A stretch of 64,000 nucleotides of DNA from Saprospiraceae bacterium UBA7328. Lineage in GTDB: Bacteria; Bacteroidota; Bacteroidia; Chitinophagales; Saprospiraceae. Below are positions 43,361 to 54,700 of the stretch, piece after piece (positions within the stretch are counted from its first letter, which is position 1; each line of letters opens with the position of its first letter). Made by a program: the position numbers and the translations under genes. The notes below the pieces were generated by a model. The model saw nothing but the letters and a program-made list of their open reading frames with translations, was not told where the DNA came from and did not search any database. Where the stretch lies: positions 75,361 through 139,360 of the forward strand of contig DKPS01000195.1 in the NCBI GenBank assembly GCA_002471345.1, read 5' to 3'.

Positions 43361-45883
43361 TTACTTGATCACCTTCTTAGTGATGATATCTTCATTATTA
43401 AACCGAACACTTACCAGATACATGCCTTTTGGTAAATTGGATGTATTAATGGTTTCTTCATTATAGTCGGCATTTAGATCAATTCTTTGATTATGAATCA
43501 CTTTGCCATAGATATCCGTAATCGTTATTTGCGAGTTTGGAGCATTTTGCTTTAGATTTATTCCAAGATACATTTCATCTTGGACGGGATTTGGATAGAC
43601 TACAAAGCTGTTCTTTTCTTCCACATAGTCATTGACTGCAACTGTGCTGGCTTGTATTCTTAAGTTGTCAATGGCCCATCCCCAGCCTACAGCAAATGGA
43701 TCTGAGAACAATCTAAATCTAATAGAAATAACATCTCCTGGAGCAAAATTTTCATTGGATGTCATATCGATCTCTCTAGGTCTAAACATTTGCGATGTGC
43801 CAGCACCTTGAGAGTCTTGTTCATTAGTTGGAATCCCATTAATATATGTCGATCTCCAAAGAGCATTTGCTGAACAATCATATCCTTCTAAGAATGGCAG
43901 CCAGTCTCTTTCACCAATTCTTTGTCCTTCCACGATTACATAATCCCAAAATTCTGTTGTGCCAAATGGGACACCAGGCTCACCATTTTCAACCAAAACA
44001 ATTTCATCAAATTTTATAGTAGGATCATCTGCATTTATCAATACAGGGTTTTTCAACTGATAAGTGTAGTTTATAAAACTTGCATCCCCAGCATTAAGAT
44101 AAGGGTGAAGACTATGGACTGCTGGGTCTGAGAAGCCAGAAGGTGTAAGTATTTCAAACCCATCAGAAAAGAAGTCATCAGCATTTTCACTAAAATCGGC
44201 GAAATAGAAATTAACAGTTGATGCTAGATCATTGATTTCTATTCTATGAAACCCAGACGCTGGGTTTGTACTTCTATTTTTAGCCATTGCCTTGTCAACA
44301 GCGACTATTCTATATTCTAAAATGTCATCAGAAGTCAATGGCATGGGTAACTCCACAGTTGCTAGATATAGTGAATCAGTAAATTCATTTGCAGGCTCAA
44401 ATCTCGTTTCAGTGGTGAAGATTGCTCCTTTATTGATACTGGTCTCTACTATCACTGATTCCACTCCTACAAATTCATCTGAGACATCAGCAATTAAATC
44501 AAAAGACATATCTGATGAAGAAATTGATGTAACAGGATCGTGCATAATCTCAGGAGAAGTATCATCTATGGCAAAATTGAATCTGTATAACAATTCATTT
44601 GGTGCCTGACCTGGATTTGTGAAATTCTTACCGTTGACGTCATTCACTGAAAGGTAGTAAAGCACAAACCTTTCCTCACCTGTAGCAGGAATTGTAGTTG
44701 AGAATATTCCATCACCTCCTTTCGTCATATTAAGCTCTATTGGAGTAGACGACCCTTCTTCAAAATAGGTAAGCGTCAAAGAACTTTCATCTACATCTTC
44801 ATCACTTACGATATACGCTTCCACTAAAAGTGGTTCTGTTAAACTTTCTCTTGGTTCCTCTGGTGTATGAATAATGCTGGTGTACACCCATCCCATATCT
44901 TTCATCATAGTTTCTGCTATACCAGCTGATCTTTCTACTTCCCCGAGTGATGATGTTGGCGTCATCAATGAATTTTCTGATGAACTATAAAGGATTTCAT
45001 CTAGATGAGATATACTAGAAGTTGGAGCATATGAAGTAGGGGCATATAATTTGGCTCGGTCTATCCCCGTGAGATTTTCACTATTAAAGAAAACATTGTT
45101 GCTTGTAAGTTGACCACCTAATCTCGATGATCCTTCATCAAAATCAAGTAAAGATGAGCCATTTGCATTTTCCATTTGTCTGGAATAGATATATGGAGAT
45201 CCAGATTGCAATAGAAAACCGAGGCCATCATCATCTACAGTACTGCCAGTTACAAATCCCATTCCATGATAAACTTCATGAAGAATTGTAGATGCTAGAT
45301 CTTGTCTACTACCTATTGCGTCTGGATTGTTCCAATCTAAATACCAATTCACTTGAGAGTTGATATTAACGACAATGTCAGGACTTTCACCATTCAAATT
45401 TCTGTCAATTAATTTTTCTGCTAGAGCAATTGGATACCATGTATCTTGTAGAGGGAAAGCAAGAAGTCTCGAAATACTAGTTGGTCCAGCCGATGCAAGA
45501 GTAGTGCCCGATTGAGGCACCCAATTGATTGTAAGTCTTACCGGTATTGTAGAAGAGAATGATTCACTCAATGTTGGAAAAATGAAGTCTTCAAAAATAT
45601 CTCTCACTTCTTGAGGGGTCACTTCTGTATACGAGGCATCAAATTGAATAGGCCTTTTGCTTTTATTAAATGATCCTTTTATTTTAGGCGGTACGTAGTG
45701 TGGGTGATAGTCATTGTTTCCATAACATATTATTGGATCCACTGGCATGATTGCTATTCCTTTTTGCTTTAAAGGAGATTTTTGATATTTCTTATTGTGA
45801 CTCTTTGAAAGAGCTTTTTGGCTCATCAATTGATTTCCAAAAACCATACTCAGAACAAACAAAAGGGAAAGGTATCTTTTCAT
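43361..45883 (-). CDS. T9SS-secreted metalloprotease-like protein
   Basis: An 840-residue exported protein: signal peptide (about 1-22), a metzincin-like part with HEVYHGMGF at 202-210 (HExxH plus GxGF), then beta-sandwich regions with SSDMSFDLIADVSDEF and ASTINYT-type segments, a MAM/discoidin-like region with GWGWAIDNLRIQA, and a C-terminal T9SS type A sorting domain (FVVYPNPVQDEM ... LPKGMYLVSV). The HExxH block supports zinc hydrolase activity; a third ligand is not certain, so the subfamily (M43-like or related) is left open. It is a single gene with its own terminator, divergent from pdxJ. Confidence 0.85.
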   Translation of the reverse strand: MKRYLSLLFVLSMVFGNQLMSQKALSKSHNKKYQKSPLKQKGIAIMPVDPIICYGNNDYHPHYVPPKIKGSFNKSKRPIQFDASYTEVTPQEVRDIFEDFIFPTLSESFSSTIPVRLTINWVPQSGTTLASAGPTSISRLLAFPLQDTWYPIALAEKLIDRNLNGESPDIVVNINSQVNWYLDWNNPDAIGSRQDLASTILHEVYHGMGFVTGSTVDDDGLGFLLQSGSPYIYSRQMENANGSSLLDFDEGSSRLGGQLTSNNVFFNSENLTGIDRAKLYAPTSYAPTSSISHLDEILYSSSENSLMTPTSSLGEVERSAGIAETMMKDMGWVYTSIIHTPEEPRESLTEPLLVEAYIVSDEDVDESSLTLTYFEEGSSTPIELNMTKGGDGIFSTTIPATGEERFVLYYLSVNDVNGKNFTNPGQAPNELLYRFNFAIDDTSPEIMHDPVTSISSSDMSFDLIADVSDEFVGVESVIVETSINKGAIFTTETRFEPANEFTDSLYLATVELPMPLTSDDILEYRIVAVDKAMAKNRSTNPASGFHRIEINDLASTVNFYFADFSENADDFFSDGFEILTPSGFSDPAVHSLHPYLNAGDASFINYTYQLKNPVLINADDPTIKFDEIVLVENGEPGVPFGTTEFWDYVIVEGQRIGERDWLPFLEGYDCSANALWRSTYINGIPTNEQDSQGAGTSQMFRPREIDMTSNENFAPGDVISIRFRLFSDPFAVGWGWAIDNLRIQASTVAVNDYVEEKNSFVVYPNPVQDEMYLGINLKQNAPNSQITITDIYGKVIHNQRIDLNADYNEETINTSNLPKGMYLVSVRFNNEDIITKKVIK

Positions 45884-46096
45884 AATTTCTATTTATACGC
45901 TTTACTAACGATACTAAGCATTCAAATTTACATCATTCGGCAATTTGCAGTAAGATATTATAGCATTATTACGAAAATTAAAAATGCTATGTACATTGCA
46001 TTTCAAAAATTGTTCCTAGATCAATTTGGTTATAAATTATTAAAAACATAAGGAACCCTTAATCGTTCTTAGATTTCAAACATTCAGAACTGAGAT

Positions 46097-46813
46097 ATGA
46101 AAACCAAACTTAGTGTTAATATTAATAAGGTGGCGCTTATCAGAAATAGCCGAGGAGAACAACTGCCTGATCTACGAAAATTTGCCATTGATTGTGAGAA
46201 GTATGGAGCAGAAGGAATCACTGTTCATCCTAGACCTGATGAAAGACATGTGAGATATAGCGACCTTCCAATATTAAAAGAGGTAGTAACTACAGAATTT
46301 AATATCGAAGGTTATCCTTCTGAGCATTTTATGAAAAAAGTATTAGAAGTGAAACCTCATCAATGTACTCTAGTGCCTGATCCACCTGGAGTTCTGACAT
46401 CAAATGAAGGATGGAAACCTCAAAACCATTCAGAATTCCTCAAAGTTATCATTGGCGAACTGAAAGAAAAGGAAATCCGAGTTTCACTTTTTCTAGATCC
46501 AATAGAAGAAGACATACATGCAGCAAAAAAAGTGGGGGCTGATAGGATAGAATTGTATACTGGGCGATACGCTCATGAATTTGAAAAAAACAAGGAGGCT
46601 GCAATATTAGATCATACCAAAGCCTCTAACATCGCAAATGAACAATCTTTAGGGCTAAATGCTGGCCATGACCTCAATTTGAAAAATCTAAAATTTTATA
46701 AAGAAAATATACCGAACCTGAAAGAAGTATCCATAGGACATGCTTTAATTTCGGATGCTTTGTATTTCGGCATACAGAATGTCATAGGAATGTACCGTAG
46801 ATTGCTATTTTAG
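46097..46813 (+). CDS. pdxJ: Pyridoxine 5'-phosphate synthase
   Basis: Condenses 3-amino-2-oxopropyl phosphate with deoxyxylulose phosphate to form pyridoxine phosphate, last step of the DXP-dependent vitamin B6 pathway. 238 residues, TIM barrel. Features: LSVNINKVALIRNSRG at the start, GITVHPRPDERHVR (about 40-54, active-site His and Arg), NIEGYPS, VSLFLDPI, ADRIELYTG and LNAGHDLNLKNL, and the closing SIGHALISDAL. PdxA, its usual partner, is not in the window. It stands alone between the T9SS protease (divergent) and the SusC gene. Confidence 0.95.
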   Translation: MKTKLSVNINKVALIRNSRGEQLPDLRKFAIDCEKYGAEGITVHPRPDERHVRYSDLPILKEVVTTEFNIEGYPSEHFMKKVLEVKPHQCTLVPDPPGVLTSNEGWKPQNHSEFLKVIIGELKEKEIRVSLFLDPIEEDIHAAKKVGADRIELYTGRYAHEFEKNKEAAILDHTKASNIANEQSLGLNAGHDLNLKNLKFYKENIPNLKEVSIGHALISDALYFGIQNVIGMYRRLLF

Positions 46814-46930
46814 CGCTTTATTTTAAAAGCAGATATGATGTCATTCTATGAATTGTTGCTCTGTATCGACAAACAGGTATTATCATACGTTTTGCTTTGA
46901 TAATTTAATTAACAAAAATCAATTAGGAGT

Positions 46931-49900
46931 ATGAAGAACTTATTGACTCTTTTATTCTTCTTTTTTTCAGCGATGGCTTATGCCCAGATGACCGTATCTG
47001 GATTAGTCACAGATGAAAATGGCGATCCGATGATCGGAGCCAGCATCCTGGAAAAAGGAACTACTAATGGTACTATTTCAGAAATAGATGGTACCTATTC
47101 ACTCGCTGTAGCAAGTGAGAATAGTATCCTTGAATTTTCATTCACAGGATATCAAACACTTGAATTTTCAGCTGCTGGGGGATCAGTAGATGTACAGATG
47201 GCTTTTGATGCTGTAGGTCTTGAAGACATTATTATAGTTGGATATGCCCCTCAGAAAAGAAAAGATGTAACTGGATCTGTTTCATCTGTGAATGTTGCAA
47301 AACTTGAAGATGTGCCACTTCCAAGCATGCAGACTGCTCTCCAGGGACGTGCAGCAGGTGTAATGGTAACCAAGAATTCTGGAACTCCAGGAGGAGGGAT
47401 TGATGTGAGAGTAAGAGGTAGTACTTCTATCAATGCTAGTAATCAACCTCTCTATGTTGTAGATGGTATTCCTATTATCGCTAATACTGATTTCACTCAG
47501 CAAGGTGTAGGTAATGCTCAGCTAAGTGTACTTGCTGACCTTAATCCAGATGAAATAGAAAGTATGGAGGTCCTTAAGGATGCTGCGACTGCTGCCATCT
47601 ATGGATCTAGAGCAAGTAACGGTGTAGTATTAATTACTACCAAAAGAGGAAAATCGGGTAAGACACAATTTAACTTTAATGCTTCTAGAGGTAATCAGCA
47701 AGCAATTAAGCAAATTCCTACCGTAGATGGCCCAACTTATATAGAATATATTACAGAAGTGTTTGGTGCCAATATTGTTGGAACAGAAGCTGATAGTAAA
47801 TGGCAGGATTTAATCTTCAGAACTTCTACGTTAGAAGATTATAGTGTAAATGCAAGTGGAGGAACGGATAAGACCAAGTTTTTCACATCATTAGGATATA
47901 ATAATGATGAAGGGATTATGTTGGGGTCTAGATTCCAAAGATTTTCCGGAAGATTGAATTTAGATCAGTTTGCATCTGATAAATTTAGCTTTGGAGTGAA
48001 TATGGGATATACTTATTCCATTACCAATCAGATTCAAAATGATAATAACATTTTTGGAGCACTTTCTACAGCTATTCTTCTTCCTCCAGTTGTTCCTGTG
48101 AGAAATGATGATGGTAGTTACGGTTCTGCATTTGGATTAGAAAATCCTGTGGCTGCGGCGACAGAGTACAGCAACACTGTATCTAGATCTAAAGTGTTAG
48201 CTAAAGTATATGCACAATTTAATATAACTGACGACTTAAGCTTTAGGTCGAGTCTAGGTGTTGATATATTAGGTGTAAGAGAAAACATTTATGAGCCAAG
48301 AGTTCTTCAGAGTTCAGCTACAGGAGTAGGAGTTTTAGGAATAATACAGAATAATAGATTTATCAATGAGAATGTATTGGCATATACTAAATCTACTGGT
48401 AACCATAGTATTCAAGCAGTAGGAGGAGTTGCTTTCCAAGAGGACAAATTTGACCGATCATTAGCTGAGGCTGTAGACTTTCCTACAGATGACTTCACTG
48501 GCCTTACTTCTGGTGCACAACCGCTTACAACTTCAGGTGATTTCGTAGGTAGTAATTTGAGATCATTCTTTGCAAATGTGAATTATAACTTTGATCAAAA
48601 ATATTTTTTGACCGCAACATACAGAGCAGATGGATCTTCAAGATTTGTTAACAATCAGTGGGGCTACTTCCCAGGTGTATCTGTGGCATGGAGACTTTCT
48701 AATGAAAATTTTTTAGCAGATGGGCCATTTGATGAATTGAAATTAAGATTAGGTTGGGGACGTACAGGTAACAATGCAATTGGAGCATATGCTGCAAGAC
48801 AATTATATGGTGGTGGAGCTAATTATTTAGATCTTCCAGGAACATTTCCATCACAGATTGGAAACCCAGATTTAAAATGGGAAACAACTACTTCCATTAA
48901 TGCAGGGTTAGATATTGGAATTATTGATAATAGAGTTACTGCTTCTATAGATTACTATCAAAAGAATACTGAGGACTTATTACTTAACAGACCTATACCT
49001 ACTACTTCAGGATTCCTAAGTGTTCTTCAAAATATTGGAGAAGTAAAGAATACAGGATATGAACTTTCATTGAATACTGTAAATATTAGTGGTAAAGACT
49101 TAGAATGGTCTACAAGTATTAATGTAGGATACAATAAAAATGAAGTTGTAAAATTAGTTGATGGTATTCCAATTGATGCCGGCTTTGCATCTAGAATCGC
49201 AGAAGGGCAGCCATTAGGTACTTTCTATGGCCATGTAACTGATGGAATATTTCAAAATCAAGGTGAAGTCGAAGCTCATGCCACTCAGACAGGAGGTACT
49301 GCACCTGGTGATTTCAGATTTAAAGACATAAGTGGTGGAGCAGGACCTGATGGTATTTTGGGTACTGCTGACGACTTGGCTCCAGATGGAGTAATTAATG
49401 ATAATGATCGTGATTATCTTGGGAAAGCTATTCCTGATTGGACAGGTGGAATCACAAATACTTTAAGTTACAAAGGAGTTGACTTTTCAGCATTCTTCCA
49501 ATTTGCTACAGGCTTCCAGATTTATAATAATAATCTTGCATTTGCTGAAGGCCTGAATAGTGTATTTGCTCCGACACAAAGAGCTTGGGATAACAGATGG
49601 CAAAATGAAGGTGATCAGACCATTATTCCTAGATTAGTAAGAGGTGATCCAAATGCAAATAGAAGAGACTCTGATAGATTTGCGGAGGATGGAGACTACA
49701 TCAGACTAAAGACATTGACACTTGGGTATACATTGCCAAGTGATTTAATGGACAAAGCAGGTATCAGAAGATTAAGAGTATATGCTTCTGCATATAACAT
49801 CTGGACCGCCACAGGTTATTCATGGTTTGATCCTGAAGTAAGTACTTTTGATGTATCTAATGCATCTGCAGGAACTGACTTTTTGACCTTTCCACAACCA

Positions 49901-49936
49901 AAATCATTTGTGTTTGGTATAAACCTTGGATTTTAA
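46931..49936 (+). CDS. SusC/RagA family TonB-linked outer membrane protein (pair 1)
   Basis: A 1001-residue TonB-dependent transporter. Order: signal peptide (about 1-19), CarboxypepD_reg-like domain (about 22-97, VSGLVTDENGDPMIGASILE), TonB box region, plug domain (about 115-225, ending DAATAAIYGSRASNGVVLITTKRG) and a beta-barrel to an aromatic C-terminal Phe. It imports a ligand delivered by its SusD partner, which starts 26 bases downstream. No sigma/anti-sigma, hybrid two-component or glycoside hydrolase gene adjoins it, so neither substrate nor regulation can be inferred. PdxJ upstream is probably unrelated. Confidence 0.96.
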   Translation: MKNLLTLLFFFFSAMAYAQMTVSGLVTDENGDPMIGASILEKGTTNGTISEIDGTYSLAVASENSILEFSFTGYQTLEFSAAGGSVDVQMAFDAVGLEDIIIVGYAPQKRKDVTGSVSSVNVAKLEDVPLPSMQTALQGRAAGVMVTKNSGTPGGGIDVRVRGSTSINASNQPLYVVDGIPIIANTDFTQQGVGNAQLSVLADLNPDEIESMEVLKDAATAAIYGSRASNGVVLITTKRGKSGKTQFNFNASRGNQQAIKQIPTVDGPTYIEYITEVFGANIVGTEADSKWQDLIFRTSTLEDYSVNASGGTDKTKFFTSLGYNNDEGIMLGSRFQRFSGRLNLDQFASDKFSFGVNMGYTYSITNQIQNDNNIFGALSTAILLPPVVPVRNDDGSYGSAFGLENPVAAATEYSNTVSRSKVLAKVYAQFNITDDLSFRSSLGVDILGVRENIYEPRVLQSSATGVGVLGIIQNNRFINENVLAYTKSTGNHSIQAVGGVAFQEDKFDRSLAEAVDFPTDDFTGLTSGAQPLTTSGDFVGSNLRSFFANVNYNFDQKYFLTATYRADGSSRFVNNQWGYFPGVSVAWRLSNENFLADGPFDELKLRLGWGRTGNNAIGAYAARQLYGGGANYLDLPGTFPSQIGNPDLKWETTTSINAGLDIGIIDNRVTASIDYYQKNTEDLLLNRPIPTTSGFLSVLQNIGEVKNTGYELSLNTVNISGKDLEWSTSINVGYNKNEVVKLVDGIPIDAGFASRIAEGQPLGTFYGHVTDGIFQNQGEVEAHATQTGGTAPGDFRFKDISGGAGPDGILGTADDLAPDGVINDNDRDYLGKAIPDWTGGITNTLSYKGVDFSAFFQFATGFQIYNNNLAFAEGLNSVFAPTQRAWDNRWQNEGDQTIIPRLVRGDPNANRRDSDRFAEDGDYIRLKTLTLGYTLPSDLMDKAGIRRLRVYASAYNIWTATGYSWFDPEVSTFDVSNASAGTDFLTFPQPKSFVFGINLGF

Positions 49937-49962
49937 TTAATAGAGTAAATAGAGATAATAAA

Positions 49963-51288
49963 ATGAAAAATTATATATATCAATTTGGATTAATGTTCTT
50001 GGTTTTGCTCGCCTCATGTGCAGAGTTAGATGAGCCACAACCTCGAAATTCCATCGCCACTGAATTTGCGATTAACAATTTCGCTTCTGCTTCAGCAGCT
50101 ATGAATGGAGTATATTCTGATCTTCAGGATGCTACTCTTGTTTTTGATGGATTTCTAGCTTTATCTCAGTTATTTTCGGATGAAACTGTATTTACAGGAA
50201 CATTTCCAACAAGACTAGAATTTGGAAACTTAAATGTATTTCCTGCTAATGGAACCATGGCAGCAGTATTTTCGGATATGTACGAAGTAATCAATAGAGC
50301 GAATAATGTAATTGCTCTTGTACCTGGTGTTGAGGATGTAAGTATGACAGATGCTGTTAAAAATAATTTTGTAGCACAAGCTAGATTTATTAGAGCTCAT
50401 ATGTATCTGCATTTAGTGACCTTGTGGCAAGAAGTTCCATTAATAACTACTCCGACTGTAGATGTAGGAGAAGTGCTGAATGTGTCAAAAAGTTCTTCAT
50501 CAGAAATTTATGCTCAGATAATTGAGGATTTTAATTTTGCAAAAGCAAATTCTATTGAGAGCTCAGTAAGTAAAGCTACACCACAAGCAGCAACGGCTTT
50601 TTTAGCTCGTGTTGCTCTTTATCAGCAAAATTGGAGTCAGGCTCTTTCTTTGGCTGAAGAAGCATTAGGTGGAGTAGATGTAAGTTCAGTACCTTATTTA
50701 GAAGATCAGATTTATAGTTTAGCTTTTTCTGCTACAGATGGTAATTCATTGGCCTTCTTTTATGGTCCAGCAGAATTAGGGGGACGTCACTCTATTGAGC
50801 CTTCACCTTTTTTAATAAATTCTTTTGAACCAGGTGATGCAAGGTTTCCATTTACTGTAGAATTGAATTTTGCTTCAGTCCCATTTGGATTAAAGTATCC
50901 GAGCTTTGCAGCGGCTAATGCAGGTGCAGCAACTGATCCTATTTTCTTCATTAGACATGCAGAAATGGCATTGATTGCAGCAGAATCTGCTGCTGAAATG
51001 GGGGATTTTGGTAAGGCTAATACTTATTTCAATCAAGTGAGATCAAGAGCAGGACTTGGTAACGTTACTTTGAATGCTGGTAACTTTGTAGATGCAATAC
51101 TTGCTGAAAGATTAGTTGAGTTTGCATTAGAAGGGCCATTTCGTTTAATTGATTTGAGAAGAAGAGGACAAGCTGAATTATTCTTAGCTCCTATTGGGTA
51201 TGATGCTTGTGACAATATATGGCCACTTCCTGTGAGAGAGATTGATAGAAATCAAAATCTAGTACAAGCTGCTTGCTGTAATTGTTAA
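49963..51288 (+). CDS. SusD/RagB family nutrient-binding lipoprotein (pair 1)
   Basis: A 441-residue outer-membrane lipoprotein (lipobox LLASC, Cys19), partner of the SusC gene ending 26 bases upstream. The SusD fold is recognised by the N-terminal TPR-like pattern (FASASAAMNGVYSDLQ; YEVINRANNVIALVPGVEDV; AQARFIRAHMYLHLVTLW) and the C-terminal LAERLVEFALEGPFRLIDLRRRG segment before NIWPLPVREIDRN. It caps the SusC barrel and captures the ligand. The tail is unusual in ending AACCNC with three cysteines. A terminator follows at 51332-51369, closing the two-gene operon. Confidence 0.95.
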   Translation: MKNYIYQFGLMFLVLLASCAELDEPQPRNSIATEFAINNFASASAAMNGVYSDLQDATLVFDGFLALSQLFSDETVFTGTFPTRLEFGNLNVFPANGTMAAVFSDMYEVINRANNVIALVPGVEDVSMTDAVKNNFVAQARFIRAHMYLHLVTLWQEVPLITTPTVDVGEVLNVSKSSSSEIYAQIIEDFNFAKANSIESSVSKATPQAATAFLARVALYQQNWSQALSLAEEALGGVDVSSVPYLEDQIYSLAFSATDGNSLAFFYGPAELGGRHSIEPSPFLINSFEPGDARFPFTVELNFASVPFGLKYPSFAAANAGAATDPIFFIRHAEMALIAAESAAEMGDFGKANTYFNQVRSRAGLGNVTLNAGNFVDAILAERLVEFALEGPFRLIDLRRRGQAELFLAPIGYDACDNIWPLPVREIDRNQNLVQAACCNC

Positions 51289-51331
51289 TTCTTTTATAAG
51301 AAAATGGTCGAATTACGACCGAAATTTTAAG

Positions 51332-51369
51332 AATAGGGCTTTGAACAATCTTTAAAGTCCTATTTTTTT
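51332..51369 (+). terminator. Rho-independent terminator after SusC/D pair 1
   Basis: AATAGGGCTTT (51332-51342) pairs with AAAGTCCTATT (51354-51364; one G-U) around an 11-base loop and runs into T to 51369. Confidence 0.8.
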
Positions 51370-51601
51370 ATGCTGGATCTTTGAAAAATGAAATTCTTTT
51401 CTTCGTTTTCTGGATTAATTTTTGAAGACTAGATAAATGATACACATTTAACATTAAAGGTGTGATTATATATTGCTTCCTAAAATTACCTCTTAATTAC
51501 TTCATCTATAAGTAGTAACATATATTAAAATACTATATGTTATGGCAAAAATTAGACAATTTGGTTATTGAGACAGTTTTTTTACAAACTATTGGACATT
51601 C

Positions 51602-51682
51602 GAGGCATCGCTTTTTGCCTCAAAAACGTATTTTTAGCGATTATTTTAACACAAGTGTTAATTTTTCGCTGCCGAAAGCGAA
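51602..51682 (+). promoter_or_regulatory. Three inverted repeats in the SusC pair 2 leader
   Basis: GAGGCA/TGCCTC (51602-51607 and 51616-51621), the palindrome TTAACACAAGTGTTAA (51646-51661) and TTCGCT/AGCGAA (51665-51670 and 51677-51682). They lie within 125 bases upstream of the SusC ATG at 51725 and may be operators or leader RNA hairpins. Confidence 0.35.
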
Positions 51683-51724
51683 TTCACTTAAATCGTATTA
51701 TATAATTCTAAAGCAAAAAAAAGT

Positions 51725-54700
51725 ATGAAAAGATTTACTCTACTTTTGTTCGCTCTAATTTTTTCTGTAGGTGCAATGATGGCACAACGTACTGTGACGG
51801 GTATAGTGCTTGATGATACAGGAGAATCTTTAATTGGGGCAAACGTCTTAGTGAAAGGTACCACTACTGGTACAGTCACTGACATTGACGGGTCTTATTC
51901 TATCGATGTACCTGATGGAAGTAATACCCTTGTCATCAGTAGTGTAGGATACACTACCGAAGAGTTTGATGTAACAGGCCTTACTACTCTTGACGTAACA
52001 CTTTCCACAGGGGAGTTGTTAAGCGAGATCGTTGTAACAGGTCTGGGTATCAAAAAAGAGAAAAAAGCTCTTGGTTACGGTGTAACTACTCTAGACAGTA
52101 AAGATCTTACTGCGCGTCAGGAGACTGATGTAGCAAGACTTTTGAGAGGTAAAGCCACTGGTGTGGATATCACTCAGACTTCAGGTCTTGCAGGTTCAGG
52201 AACTAACATTGTGATTAGAGGTTACTCTACCATCACAGGTTCTAACCAGCCTTTATTCGTTGTGGATGGTGTCCCTTTCAACACCGATACAAATACAGGA
52301 AGTCAAGGTTTCGGTTCTGGAGGAGCTACAGCATCTTCTAGATTCTTAGATTTGGATCCTAACACTATTGAGGAAATATCTATACTAAAAGGGCTTTCTG
52401 CTACTGTTCTATACGGAGAGGCAGGGAGAAATGGTGTGGTATTAGTTACTACTAAAAATGGTTCCTCGGTAGATGATCAAAAGAAAATGGAAATCACTGT
52501 AAATCAGGGATTATTCCAGTCTGAAATTGCTAACCTTCCAGATTATCAAAACACTTATGGTAATGGCTTTAATGCTGGATTTGGGTGGTTCTTCTCTAAC
52601 TGGGGAGCTGCATTTGATGATTTGAGACCTTCGTCTTATGGATCAGATTATAGGGGAGAGGAAAATGGGCAAGTATTAATTACTCACCCATTAGATCAAG
52701 CTCAATATTATGATGACTTTGGTGATGAGTTTAGAGATGCTAAGTATCCATACCAGCCTTATGAGTCTCTTGAGAATTTCTTTGATCCTGGTTTCTCATC
52801 TAACACATCAGTTTCTATCCAAAGTAGATTAGGAAGTAATTCTTCTCTATCTGCAACATACTCTTTCTTAACAGAGGAAGGATTTACACCTAGAAAGGAT
52901 GATAGAAATGGCAATACGAGATCTAACTTTTTAGATAAGCACAATTTTGGACTTGGAGCAAGAACCAAATTGTCTAGTGGATTGAACGTTAGGGGTAGTT
53001 TTAACTATGTATCCACCGCGAGAGAAACTCCTTTAACAGGTACTGCATTTGGTGGCGATGGTAATGGATTATTTGGAGCATTAGTTTTTACTCCAAGATC
53101 AGTTGACTTAAACAACTTACCTTATCAGTCTCCTGTGGATGGTTCGAATGTTTATTACAGAAGAGGTTCTCCAATTCAAAACCCACTATGGACTTTGAAT
53201 AATGCAGGTCAAAATGAAGATGTTCAGAGATTCTTCTCTACTATGGAAGGAACATATGACGTTAATGATAATTTGACAGTATTATATCGTCTGGGTTTAG
53301 ATAACTATACTCAGAAGAATCAGAGATATATCAATAGAGGTGGTGCAAGAGCTCCAGATGGTGAATTATCTTCCTTCAATACTTCAAACAGGATTACAGA
53401 TCAATTATTAAACTTGCTATATAACTTCGAGCTTAATGAAGATCTAAGTATTGATGGTGTTGTAGGTGTGAATAGCAGAAGAAATGTAAATAAAATCAAC
53501 GGTATCATTTCTACTAACCAATTTGTATATGGTTTGGTAAGACATAGTAATTTCATTGATAACAATAGTTTTGATGCGGTCACAGAAGAAAACACCTTAG
53601 GTGTTTTTGCTACTGCAACCTTAGGATATAAGAGTTTCTTATACTTGAATTTACAAGCTAGAAATGACTGGACTTCTACATTAGAACCAGAAAACAATTC
53701 TGTACTTTATCCTTCTGCCTCATTGTCATTTGTACCTACAGATGCAATTGCAGGCCTTCAAAATAATTCAATTTTGAATTATATGAAATTGAGACTGGGA
53801 TATGGAACTTCTGCAGGATATCCTGATCCTTATGCAACAAGAAATGTTCTGAATACACGGACAAATCAGTTTGTGACAAATTCTGGACAAATTTTAAATA
53901 CAAACGGAGTATCCTCTACATTGGGTAATAGAAATTTAACGAATGAGTTATTTGTTGAAATAGAAGGAGGAGTAGAAGCAAGATTCTTGAATAATAGAGT
54001 TGGATTAGACTTATCGATATATGATAAGACTTCTCAAGATTTAATCATTGCGCTTCCATTGGATCCTGCTACAGGTGCAACGAGTACAACAGTGAATGCT
54101 GCTGAAGTACAGAATAAAGGTATCGAATTAGGATTAGATATCACACCAGTTGTGGTAGGTGATTTCTCATGGGATTTGACATTGAACTATACTAAGATTT
54201 CTTCTAAGGTGAACAAAATCTTTGAAGGAATTGAAAGAGTATATGTTGAAGGATTTGGAACTTTAGGTAATTATGCAATTCCTGGTGAGCCATTTGGTGC
54301 TATCTATGGACAACAGTTCCAAAGAGATGACCAGAACAGAATCGTTGTAGATGGACAAGGTGGATATGTAAGAGGTGGATTCGGTGTGATTGGTGATCCA
54401 AATCCTGAGTTTACAGCTAACTGGATTAACAATTTCTCATTCAAAGGTTTGAGTTTAGGATTCCAATGGCAGTATATCCATGGTGGTCAATTATACTCGT
54501 CTACTGTAGGTGCACTACTTGCAAGAGGAAACACTATTGATTCTGACTTTGATAGAGCAGTACCTATTGTACTTCCAAATGCAGCTAATACTGATGGAAC
54601 TCCAAATAACAAGCAAGTTTATGTAGGAGATGAGGCTTTTGCAACATTCTTTACTGCAGAGGGTGCAATATTGGATGCAACTGTATTAAGATTACGTCAA

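Larger units (their letters stand above)
51289..51724. other. Intergenic region, terminator and structured leader
   Basis: 436 bases between the two SusC/D operons. It contains a small hairpin GGTCG/CGACC (51306-51320), the terminator at 51332-51369 and three stacked inverted repeats in the last 125 bases (see 51602-51682). A 63-codon forward frame at 51537-51728 overlaps these repeats and the SusC start and is not supported. Confidence 0.55.

Noticed and set aside
51537..51728. 63-codon forward frame before SusC pair 2
   Set aside because: It covers three inverted repeats and runs into the SusC start, with no protein-like features.
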